A DNA stretch of 64,000 bases from Marinobacter sediminicola (GCF_031157525.1 NZ_JAVIXR010000009.1:62001-126000), one strand, 5' to 3'. Positions 16,459 to 26,742 are shown, numbered from the stretch's first letter. The notes: generated by a model from the sequence alone, not told the origin. Made by a program: numbers and translations.

Positions 16459-18087
16459 ATGACCTCGATCTTCGATCAGGGCCTTGCGCCCCTTGATGCC
16501 AATTACGCTGTTCAATCCCCGATTGATTTTATCGAACGCACTGCCAGCGTCTACCCCGACTACCCCTCCATTATCCACGGAGCTGTTCGCTATAACTGGG
16601 CGCAGACATACGACCGTTCACGGCGCCTCGCATCTGCACTAGCAGGGCGAGGCATCAAGCGGGGAGACACTGTGGCTGCCATGTTGCCGAATATTCCCGC
16701 CATGGTGGAGTGTCATTTTGGGGTGCCCATGATGGGCGCAGTTTTGAATACGCTGAATGTGCGCCTGGATGCAGAAGCCATTGCCTTCATGCTTGAGCAC
16801 GGCGAAGCCAAGGTGGTGATTGCCGATCGCGAGTTTGGTGAGGTGGTGCGCGACGCTGTGAGCCGTCTGGAAAACAAGCCGCTTATTGTTGATGTTGACG
16901 ACCCGGAATACGGCGAGGGTGTTCAGGTTAGTGATCTGGACTACGAAGCCTTTCTGCAAGAGGGCGACCCACAGTTTCAGTGGAGCTTCCCGGACAACGA
17001 ATGGGACGCTATTTCACTGAACTACACTTCCGGCACCACCGGCAACCCCAAAGGTGTGGTCTATCACCATCGCGGCGCATACATCAACGCGCTGGGTAAC
17101 CAGGCGGTTTGGTCCATGGGGATGCACCCTGTGTATCTGTGGACGCTGCCGATGTTTCACTGTAACGGCTGGTGTTTCCCCTGGACAATTACTGCCATGG
17201 CAGGCACGCACGTTTGCTTGCGCCGGGTAGATCCGGAAAAGATCCTGCAGCTGATTAAAAAACACCAGGTTACCCACATGTGCGGCGCGCCCATCGTGCT
17301 GAACGCCTTGTTGAATGTGCCACCTGAGTCGAAGGCGGGCATTGATCATGAAGTTCGCTCCATGATTGCAGGCGCTGCGCCACCGGCCCAGGTGATTGGT
17401 GCCGTTGAAGAGATGGGCATCAAGGTGACCCACGTGTATGGCCTGACAGAAGTGTATGGTCCGGTCACCGTGTGTGCGTGGAAATCTGACTGGGATGAGC
17501 TGCCATTGCACGATCGGGCCAAAATCAAAGCACGTCAGGGTGTGCGCTATCACACCCTCGCCGGCACCATGGTAGGCGATCCGAACACCATGAAAGCCGT
17601 GCCGAAAGATGGCAAAACCGTGGGTGAGATATTCCTGCGCGGTAATACTGTTATGAAAGGTTATCTGAAGAACCCCAAGGCTACCGAGGAAGCATTCCGC
17701 GGCGGTTGGTTCCATACCGGGGATCTGGCTGTTTGGCACGAAGACGGCTACATGGAAATCAAGGATCGCCTGAAGGACATCATCATCTCTGGTGGTGAGA
17801 ACATATCCACCATTGAAGTTGAAGATACGCTGTACCGGCACCCGGATGTTCTCGAAGCAGCTGTGGTGGCGCGTCCGGATGAAAAGTGGGGGGAGACTCC
17901 CTGTGCTTTTGTGACCCTCAAACCAGAAGCAGGTGATGTGAGTGAGGAAGATATTATCAATTTCTGCCGCGAACACCTGGCTCGCTTCAAGGTACCCAAA
18001 ACCGTCATTTTCTCGGAGTTGCCCAAGACATCCACGGGCAAGATCCAGAAGTTCCTGTTAAGGGATCAAGCCAAAGAGTTGAACTGA
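16459..18087 (+). CDS. Acyl-CoA synthetase (AMP-forming)
   Basis: Activates a carboxylic acid to its CoA thioester through an acyl-AMP intermediate. It is a 542-residue member of the ANL superfamily. The P-loop is YTSGTTGNPKGV near residues 188-199, the A5-type motif is VYGLTEVYGP near 324, the hinge region TGDLAVWHEDGY is near 418 and the C-terminal catalytic Lys is in STGKIQKF near 529. The N-terminus and the H-H-R-G-A-Y and MFHCNGW blocks are those of the medium/long-chain fatty acyl-CoA ligase group often labelled AcsF- or DitJ-like. Chain length cannot be set. AGAGGA precedes the ATG. The next gene is a multi-pass transporter 98 bases on, suggesting uptake plus activation of the same acid. 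Confidence 0.9.
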   Translation: MTSIFDQGLAPLDANYAVQSPIDFIERTASVYPDYPSIIHGAVRYNWAQTYDRSRRLASALAGRGIKRGDTVAAMLPNIPAMVECHFGVPMMGAVLNTLNVRLDAEAIAFMLEHGEAKVVIADREFGEVVRDAVSRLENKPLIVDVDDPEYGEGVQVSDLDYEAFLQEGDPQFQWSFPDNEWDAISLNYTSGTTGNPKGVVYHHRGAYINALGNQAVWSMGMHPVYLWTLPMFHCNGWCFPWTITAMAGTHVCLRRVDPEKILQLIKKHQVTHMCGAPIVLNALLNVPPESKAGIDHEVRSMIAGAAPPAQVIGAVEEMGIKVTHVYGLTEVYGPVTVCAWKSDWDELPLHDRAKIKARQGVRYHTLAGTMVGDPNTMKAVPKDGKTVGEIFLRGNTVMKGYLKNPKATEEAFRGGWFHTGDLAVWHEDGYMEIKDRLKDIIISGGENISTIEVEDTLYRHPDVLEAAVVARPDEKWGETPCAFVTLKPEAGDVSEEDIINFCREHLARFKVPKTVIFSELPKTSTGKIQKFLLRDQAKELN

Positions 18088-18185
18088 CCTCCTGATCGGC
18101 AGTGCCACTCCTGATGCTGCCGGATATTTCTACAAAAACAATACAAAGCATGCATGCGTAAATAACGCTTGCGGGAGACCTAGCT

Positions 18186-19562
18186 ATGCAAATGTTTCAC
18201 CGTAAAACCGGGGAAGAACAGCCCTATTGGCCTGCCGGTCCTTTCAAGATCCGGCTACCTTTTGTCCATTACCGCTGGGAGTTTGCGGAGATGGTTCAGG
18301 CTCTGATCATGTTTGTGGTCAGCTTGGCTATGATTCCTCTGCTGCAGAAATACTTGGGCGTACCCTACGATGTCGCCTTGGCGTATGCCGTGATCTGCGG
18401 TATCGGTTTTATGCTTCCTGCATTGCTGGGCGTGCCTTTGGTCCCTGGCTGGATAACACCGGGCATTCCCGTAGTACTACTGTTTTTGAGCGACTATGAG
18501 CCCGGCCCCGAGGCCATTCAGGCAATGTTCGCCCTGCAGTTCCTCGTGTTTATCATCTTCCTTTTCCTTGGCATTACTCGCCTGGGAAGCAAGCTGGTGG
18601 ATCTGATTCCACGCTCAATGAAAGGCGGTATTATTATTGGTGCCGGTATTGCGGCTCTGATGGGAGAAATTGAAGTTGGCGGCCGAGTGGCCAACACGCC
18701 AATCTCATTGATTGTTGGTGGCCTTGTTTGTTTGTATTTGATGTTCTCTGTGTCGTTCAAAGGCTTTGTTGAAACCAACTCCTTCGCACGTAAAATTGCT
18801 AACTACGGCATGGTACCGGGCATGATTGTAGCCATCCTCGTGGGCTTCGCCACTGGCGAATACGATGTGCCGAATGTTGAGTGGGGCATTACCAAGCCGG
18901 CTTTTGATGAGCTGTGGAACTACCTGCCGTTTACGGTTGGATTCCCCGACCCAAAAATCTTCCTGTATGCCGTTCCAACGGCGGTCATCGCCTACATTAT
19001 TGCCTTCGGGGATATCGTAGTGGGGCAGTCATTGATGAACCGCGTAGATCATCTTCGTAAAGATGAGGATATCGATAACAGCATCGACCGAGTGCACCTG
19101 GTAACCGCCATTCGTAACGGTGGTCATGCGTTCTTTGCGCCATACCCCGGCCTGGCAGGCCCTATCTGGACAGCTGTAACGGCGACTATGGCTGAGCGTT
19201 ACAAGTATGGCCGCAACGCGATGGATTCAATCTACAGTGGCGGTGGCACCTTCTGGATCACTGGGTTTATTGCCCTGTTTATTCTGCCGCTGGTGAGCTT
19301 TTTTCAACCCGTACTACCCATTGCGTTGTCCCTGACTCTTTTGCTGACTGGCTATATCTGTTTGATGGTTGGTCTGGAGCAATTGGAGAACAACACCGAG
19401 CGCGGCATTGCGGGCACTATGGGTGTGGTATTGGCGGTCTATGGTGCGGGTTGGGGCCTTGGCACCGGTGTGGTTCTTTACTTGTTGATTGAGCGAACCA
19501 AGCTTCTTGGCTTTACCTCAGACCCGGAAGCTCCGGGCGCCACGCAAACCGATAAACCCTGA
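18186..19562 (+). CDS. Multi-pass transporter, NCS2/SLC23-like, substrate unknown
   Basis: A 458-residue inner-membrane protein with about 12-13 hydrophobic segments. The fold appears related to NCS2 (SLC23) and SulP carriers: an early LALAYAVICGIGFMLPALLGVPLVPGW-like region (starting ~residue 62) and an 'RSMKGGIIIGAGIAAL' segment near 142-157. Canonical purine/uracil signatures are not seen, so purines are not a safe guess. GGGAG precedes the ATG. It follows the acyl-CoA synthetase gene and is followed by a clear terminator. An organic-acid uptake role is inference from that neighbour. Confidence 0.6.
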   Translation: MQMFHRKTGEEQPYWPAGPFKIRLPFVHYRWEFAEMVQALIMFVVSLAMIPLLQKYLGVPYDVALAYAVICGIGFMLPALLGVPLVPGWITPGIPVVLLFLSDYEPGPEAIQAMFALQFLVFIIFLFLGITRLGSKLVDLIPRSMKGGIIIGAGIAALMGEIEVGGRVANTPISLIVGGLVCLYLMFSVSFKGFVETNSFARKIANYGMVPGMIVAILVGFATGEYDVPNVEWGITKPAFDELWNYLPFTVGFPDPKIFLYAVPTAVIAYIIAFGDIVVGQSLMNRVDHLRKDEDIDNSIDRVHLVTAIRNGGHAFFAPYPGLAGPIWTAVTATMAERYKYGRNAMDSIYSGGGTFWITGFIALFILPLVSFFQPVLPIALSLTLLLTGYICLMVGLEQLENNTERGIAGTMGVVLAVYGAGWGLGTGVVLYLLIERTKLLGFTSDPEAPGATQTDKP

Positions 19563-19617
19563 GTATTTAGTCCCTGATTTTTACCAGGGACCACCAAAAA
19601 ATGATCTGCAAGACTTT

Positions 19618-19642
19618 GGGAGGCGAAATGCCTCCCTTTTTT
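19618..19642 (+). terminator. Intrinsic terminator after transporter gene
   Basis: A perfect seven-base stem GGGAGGC/GCCTCCC with loop GAAAT is followed by six Ts. It ends the acyl-CoA synthetase/transporter unit 56 bases after the stop. Confidence 0.9.
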
Positions 19643-19821
19643 GTGTCAGCTTTCTAATAATCCCTGCTTCCGGTCCACTGACGATGTGTCATTTTGTGAC
19701 AATGTGTCCTTTTTGCTGGCACCGCCCTTCCTTCTAGCTCATTCTGGGCATTAGACTGATGCTACTGGTGTTTTTTTGTTCAACAGTCAAAAATTATAAT
19801 AAATAGAAGCAGGAGGCAGTC

Positions 19822-20652
19822 ATGTCCATCAGTTCCACTCCCGAGGGTGTGTCCGTTAAACCACGGCACCTGCACTTTGATGTCAGTGAAGATTTAAAAA
19901 CACTTTGGCACGGCGATGACGCATTTCGCACGGCATTCTTCAATGCGCTGTCGCTTCAGTTTCCGGATGGTGAGCAGCAGTTCATCAATGCGGTTCGGTT
20001 ATATCAAGGCAAGATTGAAGATCCGAAACTGAAAGCGGAAATCCGTGGATTTATTGGCCAGGAAGCCCTGCACAGCCGCGAGCACAAAGCGTACAACGAG
20101 GACTTGAAAGCACGGGGCTATGACATTGACCGCCTGGATAGCCGTTTTCGCAAACACATGGAGTGGGTTGGAAAGCTTTCTCCCAGCAGGCAACTGGCAG
20201 GCACCTGCGGCGCCGAGCATTATACGGCGGTGCTGGCGAATGCCATTCTCAGCCACCCTGAGTGGCTGGAGGGCGCAACGCCGGTTATGGCGCAGCTTTG
20301 GCGCTGGCATGCCATCGAAGAAACCGAGCACAAATCGGTTGCGTTTGATGTTTACCGGGAGTGTGTTGGAAATGAGAACCTGAGGCGGTTCATATTTCTG
20401 TTCGTGACCTGGAACTTCTTCAAGTACACCTTTTTGAATACTTGCAGCTTGTTGAAAACCGACGGCAAGCTCTGGAGCCTTCGCACCTGGATGGGTGGGC
20501 TCAATTTCTTGTGGGGAAAGCCTGGAATTTTGCGCCAGTGTATGCCGGAATTTCTGGCCTATTTCCGCAAAGGTTTCCACCCCTGGCAGCAAGATAACAG
20601 GGCACTTTTGGAGAAAAACCTCGGGGAACTGAAAGCAGGAGATTTGGTGTGA
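19822..20652 (+). CDS. PF10118-like putative metal-dependent hydrolase
   Basis: A 276-residue protein resembling the family annotated as metal-dependent hydrolase (PF10118). Several His/Glu pairs in helical context could bind a di-metal centre: G-Q-E-A-L-H-S-R-E-H near residues 75-84, C-G-A-E-H-Y near 130-135 and H-A-I-E-E-T-E-H near 163-170. This pattern recalls ferritin-like di-iron proteins more than classical hydrolases. AGGAGG seven bases before the ATG supports the start. The downstream DegV gene begins within its stop codon (GTGA overlap), so both are translated together. Reaction and substrate are unknown; a role with lipids is possible given DegV binds fatty acids. Confidence 0.75.
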   Translation: MSISSTPEGVSVKPRHLHFDVSEDLKTLWHGDDAFRTAFFNALSLQFPDGEQQFINAVRLYQGKIEDPKLKAEIRGFIGQEALHSREHKAYNEDLKARGYDIDRLDSRFRKHMEWVGKLSPSRQLAGTCGAEHYTAVLANAILSHPEWLEGATPVMAQLWRWHAIEETEHKSVAFDVYRECVGNENLRRFIFLFVTWNFFKYTFLNTCSLLKTDGKLWSLRTWMGGLNFLWGKPGILRQCMPEFLAYFRKGFHPWQQDNRALLEKNLGELKAGDLV

Positions 20653-21599
20653 AAGTTGGGTTAATCGTCGATTCGGCGTGTGATTTACCATTCGAATTCA
20701 GTCGCAAGCACGACGTGTTCATTCTCCCCGTAACTGCGGTGATTGATGGCGAAACCTACATTGACCGGCACGACCCTGTCAGAACCCAGGAGTTCTATCA
20801 GAGTGGGCTCCTGCAAAAAGGTCGCCATGCTGAAACTCAGGCGTTTAGCGCCGAACAGATCCATGAGCTGTTCATGGAAAAGATCGTGCCCGAGTACGAT
20901 GTGGCAATTTGTGAAACGGTCACCCGCAGCCGAAGCCTGATTTTTCAGAACGCATCTGAAGCTATGAATAGCGTGATGGCTAATTACGAGCAGGCCCGAG
21001 CTGCGTCGGGTCGAGAAGGCAAATTCTCTATGCGGGTGATTGATAGCAAGCAGATCTTTGCGGGGCAAGGCTTGCTGGCGGCTCATACGCTCAGGCTGAT
21101 TGACCAGAAGCTCTCCAAGAACGCGCTGCGTAATGAGGTGGAGCGTTTTTCTGACAAGATCTACACCTGCGTTATTCCCCGCGATCTTCACTACATTCGT
21201 GAGCGCGCCAGACGCCGTGGTGATAAGAGCATATCAGGTGTCGTGGCGTTTCTTGGCAAAGCCCTGAACATCACCCCGGTAATTTTTGGCCAGGGTGTTG
21301 AAGGTCAGCCCGTTGCCAAAACCCGTAGTTTCGATGCGGCGGTGGAAAAGGTAGTGAACTATGCCGTGGCGAGAGTTGAGGCTGGCCTGCTAACACCCTA
21401 TGTGAGCTTGTCTTGCGGTCTTACTTGGGCAGAAATCGAAGCGTTGCCTGGCCTGAACAGGCTCAGAAGTGCCTGTGAGAAAAATGGTGTTGAGCTATTA
21501 CTGTCGCAGATGGGCATCACCAGCAGCATCTATATTGGCCCCGGCAGTCTGTGTCTGGCGCTGGCGGCAGACCCCCACAGTTTCAGCGACTATCAGTAA
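20649..21599 (+). CDS. DegV family fatty-acid-binding protein
   Basis: A 316-residue DegV-type protein. The family binds a fatty acid between two alpha/beta domains and in Gram-positives presents it to FakA kinase. The opening GLIVDSACDLPFEF matches the family's D-S-x-x-D start. The A-I-C-E-T-V-T-R-S-R-S region near residue 90 corresponds to the conserved ligand-binding segment, and a second domain covers ~180-310. The gene starts with GTG overlapping the previous stop by four bases. There is no kinase partner (FakA/DAK2) in the window, so its role in this Gram-negative is unclear. Confidence 0.85.
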   Translation: MKVGLIVDSACDLPFEFSRKHDVFILPVTAVIDGETYIDRHDPVRTQEFYQSGLLQKGRHAETQAFSAEQIHELFMEKIVPEYDVAICETVTRSRSLIFQNASEAMNSVMANYEQARAASGREGKFSMRVIDSKQIFAGQGLLAAHTLRLIDQKLSKNALRNEVERFSDKIYTCVIPRDLHYIRERARRRGDKSISGVVAFLGKALNITPVIFGQGVEGQPVAKTRSFDAAVEKVVNYAVARVEAGLLTPYVSLSCGLTWAEIEALPGLNRLRSACEKNGVELLLSQMGITSSIYIGPGSLCLALAADPHSFSDYQ

Positions 21600-21766
21600 C
21601 TGGCCATTCATCTGGCGGTACGGTTTAGCGCTGGGCTTATACTGGCCCAGCCGCTGCTAGCCCAACGTATCTATGGCGAACCCGTCTGCCTTGTCTTCGT
21701 GTTAGCCTTTCGGTATCCAGTGCAATTATAACTGTGTTTCTTCATATCAATAGGGCCACGAACATC

Positions 21767-22798
21767 ATGACCAAGGACAAAAACGATCCAGCCAGTCAGT
21801 TGCTGGAATTGCATGTGAAGCACGAGGTTGCCTCGTTGAAAGGCACAAAGCTGCGTAAGTTTCTCACGCAAGAGGTTAACGAACTTCTTGATCATGCAGA
21901 TACGATTACGCTGAATCGCATAGCCTCGGAAAAGCAGGTCATGGAGACCATTCAGCGAGTGGTTGTGGACATGGAACTGGATGCCGGAATTCCTGAATTG
22001 GCGGGTGAGATGGCCACAGAGGTGCTCAACGCATCCGTTCAGGCAAATACTGTATTAAGTGACATTATCACCCGTGAACAAGCCACGGGCTTTGTGGAAG
22101 AAATGCTTGAATTGCGCCAACAGCGCGAACGTATAATTAGCGAAATCATGGCGCATCCGGTGTATCAGGAACTGGTTTCGAATGTGGTGTATCAGGGAAT
22201 CGTTAATTACCTCTATGAAGACAACCTGATCACCAAATCGGTACCCGGTGTGGGTTCCATGATGAAATTTGGCAAGCGCATGGCTAACAAGGCGGTACCC
22301 GGATTGGATGAGACCTTTGAGCGCAGGTTGAAAGCCTGGCTCTCAGATAGCTTGCCGGGGCTGATCAGTCGTAGTGAACAGTTCCTGCAGCGGGCGCTCT
22401 CTGACGATGAAGTGCGGGATACGGTTATGGCAGCCTGGGTCGCCGTGGAAGACCGTACGGTTGACGAGCTTCGTGAAGGGCTTGGCGACGTTGAACTGCA
22501 GGCATTTGTGGTGCTTGGATATGAGTTCTGGTTGCAGTTCCGGAGAACCGGCTATTTTTCCGGTTGTGCCCAAGCTGTGGTCGCGCACCTTTTTGTGAAG
22601 TATGGGGACCGACCACTTAGCGACCTACTCGGTGATCTGGGTGTTACCCGTGACGTTATCATTGCAGAGGTAGACGCTTGGGCTATCCCGGTAATAGGTT
22701 TACTTCAAGAAGAGGGCTACGTTGAGGCGCTTGTGCGCAGGCGGCTATCGGCTTTCTATAAAACCGCTGCGGCCCGGAAAATACTCGAGCCATCATGA
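21767..22798 (+). CDS. Helical protein of unknown function
   Basis: A protein of about 343 residues that I do not recognise. It appears almost entirely alpha-helical and acidic, with no signal peptide and no strong membrane segment. A glycine/proline-containing central stretch (about residues 165-195, V-P-G-V-G-S-M-M-K-F-G-K-R-M-A-N-K) may be amphipathic. The ATG at 21767 gives a polar N-terminus (MTKDKNDP) and is preferred over an in-frame GTG at 21734, which would add an unlikely hydrophobic lead. It follows degV by 167 bases on the same strand, and a strong bidirectional terminator lies after it. Base composition is like its neighbours. No function is assigned. Confidence 0.7.
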   Translation: MTKDKNDPASQLLELHVKHEVASLKGTKLRKFLTQEVNELLDHADTITLNRIASEKQVMETIQRVVVDMELDAGIPELAGEMATEVLNASVQANTVLSDIITREQATGFVEEMLELRQQRERIISEIMAHPVYQELVSNVVYQGIVNYLYEDNLITKSVPGVGSMMKFGKRMANKAVPGLDETFERRLKAWLSDSLPGLISRSEQFLQRALSDDEVRDTVMAAWVAVEDRTVDELREGLGDVELQAFVVLGYEFWLQFRRTGYFSGCAQAVVAHLFVKYGDRPLSDLLGDLGVTRDVIIAEVDAWAIPVIGLLQEEGYVEALVRRRLSAFYKTAAARKILEPS

Positions 22799-22831
22799 TC
22801 GGTGGTATAGAGTTGTCAGTGCGGTATAGAT

Positions 22832-22866
22832 AAAAAAAGGGAAGCCGATACGGGCTTCCCTTTTTT
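22832..22866 (+). terminator. Bidirectional intrinsic terminator
   Basis: GGGAAGCC/GGCTTCCC with loop GATACG is flanked by seven As on the left and six Ts on the right, so it can end both the plus-strand gene and the minus-strand fdxA transcript. Confidence 0.92.
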
Positions 22867-22904
22867 GGTTCAGGTCTTGGCAATGTTGCCAGGCTTACCT
22901 GTAA

Positions 22905-23228
22905 TTACTTTTCCAGATATTGAAGTTTGTCGGGCTTGCCATCCCACTCTGCCGCATCTGGGAGTGGGTCTTTCTTTTCGGTGATGTTGGGCCACTTGCC
23001 CGCCAGATCGGCGTTAAGCTCTACAAACTGCTCTTGGTCTTTGGGCAGCTCGTCTTCTGAGAAGATCGCTTCGGCTGGGCACTCGGGTTCACACAAAGCG
23101 CAATCAATACACTCGTCCGGGTCGATTACCAGAAAGTTCGGCCCCTCATAGAAGCAGTCTACCGGGCACACTTCTACACAGTCTGTGTATTTGCACTTGA
23201 TGCAGTTATCGGTAACGATAAACGCCAT
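22905..23228 (-). CDS. fdxA: Ferredoxin FdxA (7Fe-8S type)
   Basis: A small electron-transfer protein of 107 residues with one 3Fe-4S and one 4Fe-4S cluster. The first cysteine set is in [17 protein letters not shown] (residues ~9-25). The second is [12 protein letters not shown] (~40-51). The acidic C-terminal extension is typical of the Azotobacter FdI/Pseudomonas FdxA group. A terminator lies 39 bases downstream. The gene order fdxA-mutS-pncC-recA is shared with Pseudomonas and supports the assignment. Confidence 0.95.
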   Translation of the reverse strand: MAFIVTDNCIKCKYTDCVEVCPVDCFYEGPNFLVIDPDECIDCALCEPECPAEAIFSEDELPKDQEQFVELNADLAGKWPNITEKKDPLPDAAEWDGKPDKLQYLEK

Positions 23229-23376
23229 AATCAGATCCCTGGTCCAGTGGTCAATCTCATCCGGAGCTTGTTGTCATGCTCCGTGGTTATATTTTAATGG
23301 GCGATATTGTAGGGAGCAGCCCGCACTGCCGCAAGCGTTTGACCGCTATAACCTTATTACCCAGATCAATTTGTCA

Positions 23377-25995
23377 TCAGCTTTTCAGTAATTTCTTCAG
23401 TTCATACAGCCTGTTCATGGCTTCTCTGGGCGATAAATCGTCCAGATCAATTCCCTGAAGTGTTTCTTCTACAGCGCTGGGTTCTGCGCTGGCAAACATA
23501 TCACTCTGATAAACAACCTGTGCAGGCATGGTCGGTTGCCTGCTGCGGTCTTCAACAGCAGGAGACGGCAGAGCCGTGGCGGGTACTGCGCTATTCTCAA
23601 GTAGCTTTAACTGGGCTTTGGCGTTGAGTATAACGTTCTGAGGTACGCCGGCGAGTTTGGCCACCTGCAGGCCATAGCTCTGGCTGGCTGGGCCCTCGTG
23701 TACGTTATGCAAAAACACAATGCTGTCGTCGTGCTCTGTTGCTGTCAGGTGCACGTTTACAGCGAGTTCCAGGTCGTCTGCCAATTGTGTAAGTTCGAAA
23801 TAGTGAGTGGCAAACAGGGTGTAGCAACGGATTTCTTTTGCCAGATGCTCGGCTGTAGCCCAGGCCAGGGATAAGCCATCGAACGTGCTGGTACCCCGGC
23901 CGACTTCGTCCATCAACACAAGGCTGAACTCGGTAGCGTTGTGCAGGATGTTTGCGGTTTCTGTCATTTCCACCATAAAGGTGGAGCGCCCGCCGGCAAT
24001 GTCATCTGAAGAACCCATGCGAGTGAATATGCGATCCACCGGCCCCATCACTGCCCGGTTGGCGGGCACGAAACTCCCCGTGTAGGCCAGTAGTGCAATC
24101 AGAGCGGCCTGGCGCATGTAGGTCGATTTACCGCCCATGTTGGGACCGGTAATGACCAGCATTCGGCGCTGGACGTCCATCAGTAAGTTGTTAGGCACAA
24201 ACGGTTCATCCAGAAGCTGCTCGACGACGGGATGGCGGCCATCCTCGACATCGAACCCCGGAGCGTCGCGAAATTCCGGTGCAACAAAGCGTAAGGTGGT
24301 GGCGCGTTCAGCAAAGTTGCTGATGACATCCAGCTCAGCCAAGGCCTGAGCTGCATCCTGTAAAGGTGCGAGCTGCTCAGCAACTGCTTCCAGCACTTCA
24401 TCATAGAGTGCTTTTTCTCTGGCAAGAGCACGGCTCTTCGCGCTTAAAGCCTTGTCTTCGAATTCTTTTAGCTCGGGTGTAATGAAACGCTCGGCGTTTT
24501 TCAGGGTTTGGCGGCGAATGTAATCCACCGGTGCCTGTGCAGACTGGGCCCGGCTGATTTCGATGTAATAGCCGTGCACCCGGTTGTACCCCACTTTCAA
24601 GGTGCTTATGCCGGTGCGCTGCCGCTCCCGGGTTTCCACATCCAGCAGGTACTGACCGGCGTTTTCGCTTATGTTTCGCAGTTCGTCCAGCTCTTCGTCA
24701 AAACCTTCTCGGATTACGCCACCTTCCCGAATCACTACAGGCGGGTTGTCGATAACCGCGCGCTCCAGCATGTCGGCAAGCTCGGGGTATTCGCCAATGG
24801 TGGTGGCCAGCTTGACGATATGATGGGAGTTAACCGGTTTCAGGGTTTCCTGCAGATCGGGCAGTGCCTGAAATGCGTCCCTTAGCCGGGCAAGGTCCCT
24901 CGGGCGTGCAGAGCGGAGCGCCACGCGGGCCAAAACACGTTCAATATCGCCCACGGCTTTGAGTAGAGTGTGTACTGGCTCGTAATGAAAGCCTTCTAGC
25001 AGGGCCGATACTGCTTGCTGGCGCTGCTTTACTACGTCGATATCCCGCAAGGGACGGTTTAGCCAGCGCCTTAACTCACGGCCGCCCATGGAGGTGGCAG
25101 TTTTATCCATCACCCAGGCCAAGGTGTGTTGGTGCCCGCCCATGAGGTTAATATCAATCTCAAGGTTGCGGCGGCTGGTGGCGTCGAGAATCACGGCTTC
25201 GTCCCGGCGTTCCCGGGTGAGCTTGCGAATGTGGGGCAGGGCTGTGCGCTGGGTTTCCTTTGCATACTGCAGCAGGCAACCGGCGGCACAAATGGCGAGG
25301 CTCAGGTCCTCACAGCCAAACCCGGTCAGGTCGCGAACTTGCAGTTGCTGGGTTAGTACCCGGAATGCAGTGTCTGATTCAAACAGCCAGGGGCCCTGAC
25401 GCCGAACACCGGTCAGCCCGGCGACGACTTCCTGGTAGGGGAAATCCTCGCTGATAAGAATCTCCGCTGGGCGTAACCGCTGCAACTCTCCCTGCAGGGC
25501 TTCCAGAGTGTCCAGTTCTGAAACCACAAAGCGGCCGCTGGAGATGTCCAGTGATGCAAAGCCAAACTGCTCACGGTGGTGATAGATGGCCGCAAGCAGG
25601 TTGTCGCGGCGGTCTTCCAGATAGGCGTCGTCGCTGAGCGTGCCGGGGGTGACGATTCTGACCACCTGGCGCTCAACCGGCCCCTTGCTGGTTGCCGGGT
25701 CACCAATCTGCTCAACAATGGCAATGGATTGACCAGCACGCACCAGGCGGGCAATGTAACCCTCAGAAGAGTGAAAAGGGATGCCCGCCATAGGAATCGG
25801 GTTGCCACCGGATTGTCCCCTTGCAGTGAGGGTAATATCCATAAGCTCTGCAGCTTTTTTTGCATCGTCATAGAACAGTTCGTAAAAATCACCCATGCGA
25901 TAGAACACTAGCTCATCCGGGTGTTGACCCTTGATCTTCAGGTATTGCTGCATCATGGGTGTGTGCTGGGGTTTGGTGTTCTGTGGTGCTGACAT
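23377..25995 (-). CDS. mutS: DNA mismatch repair protein MutS
   Basis: Recognises base mismatches and small loops and starts methyl-directed repair with MutL. The protein is 872 residues, the usual length for MutS I. The mismatch-binding motif G-D-F-Y-E-L-F, with the intercalating Phe, is near residue 36. Walker [10 protein letters not shown] is near 616. The Walker [10 protein letters not shown] block is near 690 and the helix-turn-helix and C-terminal tetramer region follow. The ATG at 25995 is preferred over an upstream TTG at 26001. It is divergent from pncC with an 82-base spacer. All key motifs appear intact, so repair should be functional. Confidence 0.98.
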   Translation of the reverse strand: MSAPQNTKPQHTPMMQQYLKIKGQHPDELVFYRMGDFYELFYDDAKKAAELMDITLTARGQSGGNPIPMAGIPFHSSEGYIARLVRAGQSIAIVEQIGDPATSKGPVERQVVRIVTPGTLSDDAYLEDRRDNLLAAIYHHREQFGFASLDISSGRFVVSELDTLEALQGELQRLRPAEILISEDFPYQEVVAGLTGVRRQGPWLFESDTAFRVLTQQLQVRDLTGFGCEDLSLAICAAGCLLQYAKETQRTALPHIRKLTRERRDEAVILDATSRRNLEIDINLMGGHQHTLAWVMDKTATSMGGRELRRWLNRPLRDIDVVKQRQQAVSALLEGFHYEPVHTLLKAVGDIERVLARVALRSARPRDLARLRDAFQALPDLQETLKPVNSHHIVKLATTIGEYPELADMLERAVIDNPPVVIREGGVIREGFDEELDELRNISENAGQYLLDVETRERQRTGISTLKVGYNRVHGYYIEISRAQSAQAPVDYIRRQTLKNAERFITPELKEFEDKALSAKSRALAREKALYDEVLEAVAEQLAPLQDAAQALAELDVISNFAERATTLRFVAPEFRDAPGFDVEDGRHPVVEQLLDEPFVPNNLLMDVQRRMLVITGPNMGGKSTYMRQAALIALLAYTGSFVPANRAVMGPVDRIFTRMGSSDDIAGGRSTFMVEMTETANILHNATEFSLVLMDEVGRGTSTFDGLSLAWATAEHLAKEIRCYTLFATHYFELTQLADDLELAVNVHLTATEHDDSIVFLHNVHEGPASQSYGLQVAKLAGVPQNVILNAKAQLKLLENSAVPATALPSPAVEDRSRQPTMPAQVVYQSDMFASAEPSAVEETLQGIDLDDLSPREAMNRLYELKKLLKS

Positions 25996-26077
25996 GGACA
26001 AGTCCGGATAATCTTACTTTGGATGAAGCCACGGATTGTAAGAAAATTATGCCCGTGATGAAACGAGGGAGCACATT

Positions 26078-26578
26078 ATGCCTGCCAGTGACCACGAACT
26101 CGAACATGCTGGGGATCAATTAGCCACAAAGTTGATACAACTTGGCTACGCGGTAGTGACTGCTGAGAGCTGTACCGGTGGCTGGGTTGCCAAGGTGCTG
26201 ACAGACAAACCAGGCTCATCCGCCTATGTGGTGGGTGGCTTGGTCACCTACAGTAATGAAGCCAAGCAATCGTTGTTAGGCGTTACCGATGCCTCTTTGG
26301 GCAATCATGGTGCTGTTAGCGAACCGGTGGTGCGTGAGATGGTTGCAGGCGCACTTGCAGCGACCGGTGCGAATGTAGCGGTTGCCATTAGCGGGGTAGC
26401 CGGGCCAGGTGGGGGCAGTGAAGAGAAGCCGGTAGGAACGGTTTGGTTCGCCTGGGGCGCCAGCATTGAGAGCACCGAAGCGGTTGTGCAGCACTTCAAA
26501 GGCGATCGCGATCAGGTGCGACGGCAGGCGGTTCTCTTTGCCCTGCAGGGAGTTAGCGGGTTTTTGAAGCAAACCTGA
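26078..26578 (+). CDS. pncC: Nicotinamide-nucleotide amidohydrolase (CinA C-terminal type)
   Basis: Converts nicotinamide mononucleotide to nicotinate mononucleotide in NAD recycling. It is a 166-residue stand-alone CinA C-terminal domain like E. coli PncC/YgaD. Signatures are TAESCTGGW near residue 28, with the catalytic Ser, the YSNEAK segment and G-V-A-G-P-G-G-G-S-E-E-K-P-V-G-T near 107-122. GAGGGAGC before the ATG supports the start. As in E. coli and Pseudomonas it lies just upstream of recA, and the SOS box lies between them. Confidence 0.93.
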   Translation: MPASDHELEHAGDQLATKLIQLGYAVVTAESCTGGWVAKVLTDKPGSSAYVVGGLVTYSNEAKQSLLGVTDASLGNHGAVSEPVVREMVAGALAATGANVAVAISGVAGPGGGSEEKPVGTVWFAWGASIESTEAVVQHFKGDRDQVRRQAVLFALQGVSGFLKQT

Positions 26579-26627
26579 ATGCTTTCACAATAACAGGGGT
26601 TGGCCTCTCTCTCGGGGTATGTTTTAA

Positions 26628-26647
26628 TACTGTTCAAATATACAGGG
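26628..26647. promoter_or_regulatory. LexA (SOS) box upstream of recA
   Basis: TACTGTTCAAATATACAG shows the CTGT-N8-ACAG core of the gammaproteobacterial LexA operator, with the AT-rich centre. It is 96 bases before the recA start. DNA damage should therefore induce recA by LexA cleavage. Confidence 0.92.
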
Positions 26648-26742
26648 AATTCGCTGTTACTACTGTACGAGCTCCCGCTTAACTATACCTCCAGCGACAA
26701 GCATGTAATGCCGCTGGCCAAGGCAACAGAGGGTTTGAACTG

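Noticed and set aside
17014..17976. 320-codon open frame antisense to the acyl-CoA synthetase
   Set aside because: Same reason: no signature and composition expected from the other strand.
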